Below are positions 15,468 through 22,024 of a DNA stretch of 64,000 nt, one piece after another (positions within the stretch are counted from its first letter, which is position 1; each line of letters opens with the position of its first letter). Location of the stretch: positions 854,367 to 918,366 of the forward strand of contig CAZQSZ010000002.1 of the NCBI GenBank assembly GCA_964596345.1. The letters run 5' to 3'. This DNA is from CADEDV01 sp964596345. Its GTDB lineage: Bacteria > Bacteroidota > Bacteroidia > Chitinophagales > Chitinophagaceae. A program made the translations under genes and the position numbers. The notes beneath the pieces were generated by a model that did not search any database, was not told the DNA's origin, and saw nothing but the letters and a program-made list of their open reading frames with translations.

Positions 15468-15856
15468 AAAAATTATTCATTTCCATAGTAGCTGTTATTT
15501 ACCTTGCTGCCACAACAGGTGTGATCCTGCAACGGCATTATTGCATGAAGCAGCTGGTGGGCTGGAGTCTATACCAACAGCAGGATGACATGTGCAATCG
15601 ATGCGGAATGGATAAAAGTGATAAAAAGAAGGGCTGCTGTATCGATGAAACTATAAAAGTGAAGATCAGTGATGACCAGCAGTCCAATTTCACTACGGTT
15701 CATTTTGAATCACCTGTTTACCCCGTTGCACATGATTATATCGTATATGAATCATTGCTCCCGGTTTCATTACTGCACCAGCATATAGATGATCACGGGC
15801 CACCCGGCAATCTTAAGGTTCCCGTATTTCTCCGTAATAATGTCTTCCGTATCTGA
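15464..15856 (+). CDS. HYC_CC_PP family protein, second copy
   Basis: This protein has the same architecture as the copy at 12472: signal or membrane helix, HYC (residues 25-27), CNRCGM, GCC, a GPP motif and the C-terminus NVFRI, 130 residues. It is translationally coupled to the preceding barrel gene through an ATGA overlap. Having two copies, each followed by an HMA-domain gene, suggests the HYC_CC_PP-HMA pair was duplicated as a unit. Confidence 0.85.
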   Translation: MKKLFISIVAVIYLAATTGVILQRHYCMKQLVGWSLYQQQDDMCNRCGMDKSDKKKGCCIDETIKVKISDDQQSNFTTVHFESPVYPVAHDYIVYESLLPVSLLHQHIDDHGPPGNLKVPVFLRNNVFRI

Positions 15857-15938
15857 GATCATTTGATTTGTTCAGGCTGCATTATCAGCCACAATAAATG
15901 CTGTGACAACAGCAATTATTCTATTTTAATCAAATGCA

Positions 15939-18551
15939 ATGAAAAATAATTTTCTACTGGCTTTATTCCTGCTGCTGGCTGTTTATGGCCATGCACAAAA
16001 AACGGCATCTAAAATAGATACGGTACAGATCCATGTTTCTGGTAATTGTGAAATGTGTAAAGAACGGATCGAGCAGGCTGCCAAAGGCCCCGGCGTTAAA
16101 TCGGCTGCCTGGAACGTTGAAAGCAAACAGCTGACTTTAATCTACAATACAAATATTACTAACCCGGGTAAAGTGGAACAACGGATAGCCGATGCCGGTC
16201 ACGATACCCAAAAAAAGAAAGCAAAAGATAATGTGTATAGTGAGTTGCCGGAATGTTGCCTCTACCGGCATGGTACGATGGAAGAGCTGATGCAAAAAAA
16301 TAAGGAGCAAGCTGATACGGTCAGTAAGATCGCTGCTGACCTGCTTTCTAAAGATGCATCTGCAGCTTCCGGCAAACAACTGATCAAAGGTGTGGTGCTG
16401 GAAGCGGATAACAAAGGAAATTTCCATGCCCTGCAGGGTGCTTCAGTGCTTTGGCTGGGTACGAATCACGGAACGATCACGGATTCATCCGGTGTTTTTA
16501 AGATTACGGCACATACAGGTGGTCAACAACTGGTGATCAGTTATGCCGGGTATAAAAGTGATACGATCGTTATACAACCCGTAGAAGAATTGAAGATCAT
16601 ATTAGCCAGTAACCAGCAGCTCGGGGAAGTGAGAGTGGCATCCCGGCAGCGGTCCACTTATCTTTCTTCTATCAGCCCGATCCGCACACAGATCATGACG
16701 GAACGGGAATTATTTAAAGCAGCCTGCTGTAACCTCAGTGAAAGTTTCGAGACTAATCCTTCCGTGGATGTATCCTATAATGATGCTGTCACGGGCAGTA
16801 AGCAAATTCAGTTGTTAGGATTGAGCGGTAACTATACCCAGTTGACCGTAGAGAATCTACCCGGCCCAAGAGGTATTGCAACGCCATTGGGCTTAAGTTT
16901 TATTGCCGGTCCCTGGGTGGAATCGATCCAGCTGAGTAAAGGTGTCGGTTCTGTTGTCAATGGATATGAAAGTATAGCCGGCCAGATCAATATTGAATTA
17001 AAAAAACCAGAGAAGGCAGAACGGCTGTACCTGAATGGGTATATCAATAATATGGGCAAGACCGATCTGAACCTGAACCTGGCACAACAGATCGGGAAAA
17101 AATGGAGTACGGCTTTATTACTGCACGATGATTTTTTAACCAATACAACCATTGATTTTAATAAGGACGGTTTCAGGGATCTGCCGACCGGTAATTTATT
17201 CAGTGCTATCAACCGCTGGAAGTATGAAGATGGAAAAGGGTTTCTTACCCAGTTTGGATTTAAACTATTAACCGATTCAAAAACAGGTGGTGAAACAGTT
17301 TTCAATCCAAAGGAAGATAAATTCACCACCAATAGTTATGGGTTAGGTATTGAAACAAAGCGCTACGAAGGTTTTGCCAAGATCGGGTATGTATTCCCGG
17401 AAAAGAAATATAAGAGTATCGGCCTTCAGCTATCGGTGTTTGATCATCAGCAGGATTCCTATTTTGGCATGACCACTTATAATGCATCCCAACAAAATAT
17501 CTATGCCAACCTGATCTATCAATCCATTATCGGTACCACAGCACATAAGTTCAGAACGGGTGTAAGTTTTACATCCGATAAGTACAACGAGGATTTTAAA
17601 AACAGCAACTATAAAAGGAGGGAAGCAGTGCCCGGCGGATTTTTTGAATATACGTTTTCCCCGGTGGATCATTTCAATATCGTGGCTGGTATCCGTGCTG
17701 ATCACAACAGTTTATTTGGCTGGTTTGCCACACCGAGGCTGCATCTTCGTTATGAGTCGGTGAAAGGGACAACGATCCGGGCCAGTGTGGGAAGAGGTCA
17801 GCGTACCGCTAATATTTTTGCAGAGAATATGAGTGTGCTGGTGAGTTCAAGGAATGTGAATATTCTTTCTGCCGCTGCCGGCAAAGCTTATGGATTAGAT
17901 CCCGAGACTGCCTGGAATAAAGGTATTACGGTGGACCAGAAATTCAAACTGCTGGGCCGTGATGCTTTGTTCAGTATTGATTTCTTCCGGAATGATTTCC
18001 GGGACCAGGTGGTGGTTGACCTGGAGAATGCAAGAGAAGTAAAGTTCTATAATCTTGACGGCAAGTCTTTCTCCAACAGTTTCCAGGCCGAGGTACATAT
18101 AGAACCGGCACATAAACTGGAACTGCGGCTGGCCTACCGGTTTTTTGATGTAAGAACAACTTATAGTAACCAGTTATTACAAAAACCATTTACTGCCAAA
18201 CACAGGGCCTTTGCTAATATCGCCTATGAATTAAAAGGATGGAAGTTTGATTATACGGTGAATTATAACGGAGCAAAGAGAATACCGTCTACCGCTGCGA
18301 ACCCTTTACAATACCAGCGAAACAATTATTCACCCTCGTTTGTCCTAATGAATGCGCAGGTAAGTAAGACGGTTGGGAAAAAACATCCCATTGATTTTTA
18401 TATTGGAGGGGAGAACCTGGGTAATTATTTTCAGCGGGATGTGATCGTGGCGGCGGACCAGCCCTTCGGCCCTTATTTTGATGCATCACTTGTTTGGGGA
18501 CCGGTAAGCGGAAATTTATTTTATACAGGATTCCGGTTTAAGATCAAATAA
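15939..18551 (+). CDS. TonB-dependent receptor with N-terminal HMA metal-binding domain
   Basis: The 870-residue receptor has a signal peptide (1-19), an HMA domain (about 27-95) with GNCEMCK (Cys37, Cys40) and the linker YSELPECCLYRHG, then a carboxypeptidase-regulatory-like domain (about 148-225), a plug (about 235-350) and a barrel to the C-terminus (ending FYTGFRFKIK). The HMA-CC unit is paralogous to the free protein at 12961. In a TonB receptor this end faces the periplasm, so it could receive a metal passing through the barrel or control the plug. The plug lacks a recognisable TonB-box sequence that I can name. The substrate is presumably a metal complex. Confidence 0.85.
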   Translation: MKNNFLLALFLLLAVYGHAQKTASKIDTVQIHVSGNCEMCKERIEQAAKGPGVKSAAWNVESKQLTLIYNTNITNPGKVEQRIADAGHDTQKKKAKDNVYSELPECCLYRHGTMEELMQKNKEQADTVSKIAADLLSKDASAASGKQLIKGVVLEADNKGNFHALQGASVLWLGTNHGTITDSSGVFKITAHTGGQQLVISYAGYKSDTIVIQPVEELKIILASNQQLGEVRVASRQRSTYLSSISPIRTQIMTERELFKAACCNLSESFETNPSVDVSYNDAVTGSKQIQLLGLSGNYTQLTVENLPGPRGIATPLGLSFIAGPWVESIQLSKGVGSVVNGYESIAGQINIELKKPEKAERLYLNGYINNMGKTDLNLNLAQQIGKKWSTALLLHDDFLTNTTIDFNKDGFRDLPTGNLFSAINRWKYEDGKGFLTQFGFKLLTDSKTGGETVFNPKEDKFTTNSYGLGIETKRYEGFAKIGYVFPEKKYKSIGLQLSVFDHQQDSYFGMTTYNASQQNIYANLIYQSIIGTTAHKFRTGVSFTSDKYNEDFKNSNYKRREAVPGGFFEYTFSPVDHFNIVAGIRADHNSLFGWFATPRLHLRYESVKGTTIRASVGRGQRTANIFAENMSVLVSSRNVNILSAAAGKAYGLDPETAWNKGITVDQKFKLLGRDALFSIDFFRNDFRDQVVVDLENAREVKFYNLDGKSFSNSFQAEVHIEPAHKLELRLAYRFFDVRTTYSNQLLQKPFTAKHRAFANIAYELKGWKFDYTVNYNGAKRIPSTAANPLQYQRNNYSPSFVLMNAQVSKTVGKKHPIDFYIGGENLGNYFQRDVIVAADQPFGPYFDASLVWGPVSGNLFYTGFRFKIK

Positions 18552-18590
18552 GTAGCTAAACGTTTTGTAAATTATATTACCATTTTATCT

Positions 18591-19157
18591 ATGCCGGTAT
18601 ATAATATTAAAAATATGGTATGTGCCCGTTGCCTGAAAACGGTAACGGGCATTTTCCGGGAAGCTGGTATAGCCCCGGTGGCTGTTCATCTTGGTAAAGT
18701 GGAAACGGCTGAGCCACTAACCGCGGAGCAGGAATTGCAAACCAGGAAAGCCCTGCTGGCCGAAGGATTTGAATGGCTGGATGATCAGAAAGTGAAACTT
18801 GTGGAAGAAGTAAAACAGGCGATCGTACAATTGGTTCATTATGGTGAACTGTATGAGATGAGGGAAAACCTGTCGGCTTATCTTTCCTCTAAATTGTATA
18901 AGGACTATCATTACCTGAGCAACCTGTTCTCTTCTGTAGAGAATACCACGATCGAACAATACTTCATTTTACAAAAGATTGAAAAGGTAAAAGAGTGGCT
19001 GGTATATGATGAATTTACGCTCAATGAAATGGCTTTTAAATTGGGCTACAGCAGTGTGGCCCATCTATCTGCCCAATTTAAAAAAGTCACAGGTTTTACT
19101 CCCTCCCAGTTTAAAAAATTGAAAGATCATCACCGGAACCCGCTGGATAAACTCTGA
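18591..19157 (+). CDS. AraC-family regulator with N-terminal MxCxxC metal site
   Basis: The 188-residue protein starts with a short HMA-like segment, NMVCARCLKTV (Cys11, Cys14), and ends with an AraC double helix-turn-helix (about 85-185, with LGYSSVAHLSAQFKKVTG and FTPSQFKK). It has no sugar-type cupin arm. The layout suggests a metal-sensing transcription factor: a soft metal binds the Cys pair and changes DNA binding. It is 39 bases after the HMA-TonB receptor and upstream of the HMA-MauE gene, with candidate binding repeats in the intergenic region downstream. Similar short AraC proteins occur in Bacteroidota metal loci. Confidence 0.85.
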   Translation: MPVYNIKNMVCARCLKTVTGIFREAGIAPVAVHLGKVETAEPLTAEQELQTRKALLAEGFEWLDDQKVKLVEEVKQAIVQLVHYGELYEMRENLSAYLSSKLYKDYHYLSNLFSSVENTTIEQYFILQKIEKVKEWLVYDEFTLNEMAFKLGYSSVAHLSAQFKKVTGFTPSQFKKLKDHHRNPLDKL

Positions 19158-19167
19158 GGTGCAAATG

Positions 19168-19197
19168 ATATAACAGATACTCACGATTATATAACAG
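19168..19197 (+). promoter_or_regulatory. Direct repeats, candidate AraC operator
   Basis: ATATAACAG occurs at 19168-19176 and again at 19189-19197, exactly 21 bases apart, two DNA turns. This is the geometry of AraC-type half sites. They lie between the AraC gene and the HMA-MauE gene it may control. Confidence 0.5.
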
Positions 19198-19242
19198 GTT
19201 ACCCTCTTTCCCGCCGGAGATTTGTGTTATAAATTTTAAACT

Positions 19243-19968
19243 ATGACACATGAATACCAGATAACCGGGATGACCTGCGGCAGTTGCGTGGCCCGGGTCA
19301 AAAATGAATTGTTGAAACTGGGTGATGTAACCGGTGCTGAAGTTCAACTCAGCTCCCCGCAGGCTGTTATCAGCATGAGCAACCATATCAGTACCCCGGT
19401 ATTACAGGAAGCAGTCAGTAAAGCCGGTAATTACAAGATCACTGAAGCCGGACATCCTTCAGCGTCTTCAATGATGGCTGCCCCGGAAGAAAAGCCATCT
19501 TACCTGCCCATCTTTTTGATCTTTGGTTATATAGCAGGCATTTCCATTTTAATACAGGTTGTAAAAGGATCTTTTAACTGGATGGAGTGGATGCGTCATT
19601 TTATGGCAGGTTTCTTTTTTGTGTTTTCTTTTTTCAAACTGATGAACCTGAAAGGTTTTGCTGAAGGCTATCAAAGCTATGATGTAGTGGCAAAAGAGTT
19701 TCCGGCCTGGGGTTATATCTATGCTTTCATTGAATTGGGCCTGGGTATTGCTTTCTTAACCGGGATTGAACCGCTGATCGTGAATGCTGTCACGTTAGTT
19801 GTAATGGCAGTCAGTACGGTGGGTGTGGTGCAGAGCCTGCTCAGGAAAACAAATTTTCAATGTGCCTGCCTGGGTACTGTTATCCAACTGCCCTTAAGTA
19901 AGGTAACCTTATTGGAAGACCTGCTGATGGTTGCCATGAGTGGTACCATGCTGGCCACGATGTTATAA
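19243..19968 (+). CDS. HMA domain fused to MauE/DoxX-like membrane domain
   Basis: Residues 1-70 form an HMA domain with GMTCGSCVARVKNELL (Cys12, Cys15). After a linker, four or five membrane helices follow (from about residue 84 to the end), resembling the MauE/DoxX group, which supports disulfide or redox reactions at the membrane. A CxC pair (FQCACLGT) lies between the last helices and could be redox-active or bind metal. Function is inferred to be metal delivery or thiol chemistry across the inner membrane. It sits behind the AraC repeats. Confidence 0.8.
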   Translation: MTHEYQITGMTCGSCVARVKNELLKLGDVTGAEVQLSSPQAVISMSNHISTPVLQEAVSKAGNYKITEAGHPSASSMMAAPEEKPSYLPIFLIFGYIAGISILIQVVKGSFNWMEWMRHFMAGFFFVFSFFKLMNLKGFAEGYQSYDVVAKEFPAWGYIYAFIELGLGIAFLTGIEPLIVNAVTLVVMAVSTVGVVQSLLRKTNFQCACLGTVIQLPLSKVTLLEDLLMVAMSGTMLATML

Positions 19969-19974
19969 GCGATT

Positions 19975-20034
19975 ATGAAAAAGATATTCCATTTTATTCA
20001 ATCATTCTTCACTAAGAAAAATTGTTGCAAATGA
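19975..20034 (+). CDS. Small ORF, 19 residues, ending in CCK
   Basis: The ORF reads MKKIFHFIQSFFTKKNCCK. It starts 6 bases after the HMA-MauE stop and its stop overlaps the next gene's ATG as ATGA, the same coupling used elsewhere in this locus. It is basic and amphipathic with a vicinal Cys pair at the end. It may be a real small metal-binding or membrane peptide, or just a coupling leader for the next gene. Too short for any family call. Confidence 0.4.
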   Translation: MKKIFHFIQSFFTKKNCCK

Positions 20035-21410
20035 AAAAGCTATTGTTGATACTGCCCGGTTTATTACTACTGCAGTTTGTCATGCTGGGACAGCATGATC
20101 ATCACCCCTCACCGGCAGATACTGTTAAAAAGACAACCCCGGCGAAACAGCCTGTAAAGGATACCATGAAAATGCCTGGCAGGAAGAAGCATGATCACAC
20201 GACGATGAAAGCAATGCCATCCCATGCTTTTTCCCGGAACTTGCCCATGAACAGGAATGCTTCCGGTACTGCCTGGAACCCTGATGCAAGTCCAATGTAT
20301 ATGTGGATGAAGCAAACAGGTAAAACCGACTGGATGTTTCATGGGAATATTTTTATGCGGTATACCAATACCAATATTTTTAATAACGGAAAAAGGGGAG
20401 GTCAGCGGTTCAGTTTTCCGAATTGGTTCATGACAATGATGAACAGGAAAGTGGGTGACAAGGGGTTGTTTAATGCAACGGCCATGATCAGCCTGGATGC
20501 ACTGACAGAGACAGGGAATGGTTACCCGTTATTATTTCAATCCGGTGAAACCTGGAAAGGAAAACGGCTGGTTGACCGGCAGCATCCGCATGATCTTTTT
20601 TCTGCATTGAGCATTGGGTACACCCAAATGATCAGTAAAGACATAGATCTGTTTGGTTATATCGGTTATCCCGGTGAACCTGCTTTAGGGGCTCCGGCCT
20701 TTATGCACCGGGTGTCAGCGATGAACGATCCGGATGCTCCATTGGGTCATCACTGGCAGGATGCCACACATATTACGTTTGGTGTGGGAACACTTGGTAT
20801 TCGGTTTAAACAATTGAAACTTGAGGGTTCTGTTTTCAATGGCCGTGAACCTGATGAAGATCGCTATGATTTTGATAAGGTTAAACTCAACAGCTATTCT
20901 TACCGGGTGTCGTGGAATCCAACTGTCAACTGGGCGTTGCAGTTCTCGCAGGGATTTATTAAAGAGCCGGAAGCTTTGGAGCCCGGTACGGATATTACCC
21001 GGACAACGGCTTCCGTTTTATATGCTAAAAAATTAAAGAATAATCAGCATCTCAGTGCTGCTTTGATCTGGGGGTTAAATGACAAAGGTCATGATCATAA
21101 GGAACATTCTGTTTTACTCGAAGAAAACTTCCAGTTCAATAAGAGTGCCCTCTTCAGCCGGTATGAATTCATACAAAAATCAGCAGAGGAGCTTGATCTC
21201 GAAGCTGAATTAGGACATGCTGCATTTAATGTACATAGTTTTTCTATTGGCTATAACCGGAGCTTATTCAGCAAAGCAAATATTGAAGTAACAGCAGGAA
21301 CAAAAATAACCATGAGTATACCTGCTGAACAATTGAAACCTTTATATGGCAATATGCCGATGGGTTTCCAGTTTTATTTTCACTTAAGGCCTCTTATACA
21401 TAACCATTAA
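20031..21410 (+). CDS. His/Met-rich exported outer-membrane protein, metal locus
   Basis: The ATG at 20031 gives a signal peptide (about 1-20, ending VMLGQ). Residues 20-75 are rich in His, Met, Lys and Pro (GQHDHHPSP, KMPGRKKHDHTTMK), which suggests binding of copper or similar metals. The rest (75-459) is a beta-rich domain with Tyr and Trp strands and ends YFHLRPLIHNH, so it is probably an outer-membrane barrel. The family has no name I can give with certainty; proteins like it sit in Bacteroidota copper loci. It is coupled to the 19-residue ORF upstream. Confidence 0.7.
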   Translation: MKKLLLILPGLLLLQFVMLGQHDHHPSPADTVKKTTPAKQPVKDTMKMPGRKKHDHTTMKAMPSHAFSRNLPMNRNASGTAWNPDASPMYMWMKQTGKTDWMFHGNIFMRYTNTNIFNNGKRGGQRFSFPNWFMTMMNRKVGDKGLFNATAMISLDALTETGNGYPLLFQSGETWKGKRLVDRQHPHDLFSALSIGYTQMISKDIDLFGYIGYPGEPALGAPAFMHRVSAMNDPDAPLGHHWQDATHITFGVGTLGIRFKQLKLEGSVFNGREPDEDRYDFDKVKLNSYSYRVSWNPTVNWALQFSQGFIKEPEALEPGTDITRTTASVLYAKKLKNNQHLSAALIWGLNDKGHDHKEHSVLLEENFQFNKSALFSRYEFIQKSAEELDLEAELGHAAFNVHSFSIGYNRSLFSKANIEVTAGTKITMSIPAEQLKPLYGNMPMGFQFYFHLRPLIHNH

Positions 21411-21419
21411 ATTATTTTT

Positions 21420-21896
21420 ATGAATCACCAACACCTGCATAAACAGCACCACGTAATAAAAAACAGACCAGCAGTGGTCAGTAACTGGAAGCTGGCTTTC
21501 AGTGCTACTGTTCATTGTCTTATCGGGTGCGGATTGGGGGAAGTATTGGGAATGATCATCGGCACCTGGTTGCATATGAGTAATACGGATACAATGATAC
21601 TCGCCATTATCCTGGGTTTTGTTTTTGGTTTTGCTTTTGGGATGATCCCTTTATTAAAGGCCAGGTTTTCATTAAAACGGGCATTCCGGCAGGTACTGAT
21701 TGCTGAAGGCCTTAGTATAGCCGTCATGGAAACAGTAGAAGTGCTGGTGCAGGTCTATACACCGGGGGTAATGGATGCTCATCTTCAGGATTGGATTTTC
21801 TGGAAAGGGATGCTGCTTGGTCTGCTTGCCGGATTTATTGCAGCTTATCCTGTCAACTACCTGTTTATCAGGAAGGGAGTGCGACATCTGCATTAG
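21420..21896 (+). CDS. DUF4396 membrane protein
   Basis: The 158-residue protein has a His-rich cytoplasmic-looking start (MNHQHLHKQHHVI) and four membrane helices (about 27-48, 54-75, 87-108, 127-148). It matches the DUF4396 type, with the helix start HCLIGCGLGEVLGMIIG and the Glu/Met-bearing segment EGLSIAVMETVEV. DUF4396 proteins are found near metal-transport genes and may be transporters. The role is unproven. It is 9 bases after the His/Met-rich gene, so it is in the same transcript. Confidence 0.75.
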   Translation: MNHQHLHKQHHVIKNRPAVVSNWKLAFSATVHCLIGCGLGEVLGMIIGTWLHMSNTDTMILAIILGFVFGFAFGMIPLLKARFSLKRAFRQVLIAEGLSIAVMETVEVLVQVYTPGVMDAHLQDWIFWKGMLLGLLAGFIAAYPVNYLFIRKGVRHLH

Positions 21897-21943
21897 TGGC
21901 CCTCTTTTTTTTCAAACAAGGCAACCATAAAACTGCCTTTTCT

Positions 21944-21974
21944 TTTGGTCAAACAGGCAATATCGTTATATTTG
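21944..21974 (+). promoter_or_regulatory. Promoter of the second TonB receptor (TTTG-N19-TATATTTG)
   Basis: TTTG at 21944-21947 and TATATTTG at 21967-21974 match the Bacteroidota -33 and -7 elements with the canonical 19-base spacer. It is the best promoter in the window. A perfect palindrome begins two bases after it. Confidence 0.8.
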
Positions 21975-21975
21975 C

Positions 21976-22013
21976 CTAAACAAATTTTTAGACTTGTCTA
22001 AAAATTTGTTTAG
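21976..22013 (+). promoter_or_regulatory. Perfect 38-bp palindrome, candidate DtxR/MntR-type operator
   Basis: The left arm CTAAACAAATTTTTAGAC (21976-21993) and right arm GTCTAAAAATTTGTTTAG (21996-22013) are exact complements with a 2-base TT centre. The central TTTAGACTTGTCTAAA resembles the operators of metal-dependent DtxR/MntR repressors (TTTAGGnnnnCCTAAA type). It covers the expected transcription start of the receptor gene, so a bound repressor would block RNA polymerase. Confidence 0.7.
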
Positions 22014-22024
22014 TTGGGTTGAAT

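Noticed and set aside
16832..17332. A 166-codon antisense frame in the HMA-TonB receptor
   Set aside because: No start signal or motif; opposite a well-supported plug and barrel.
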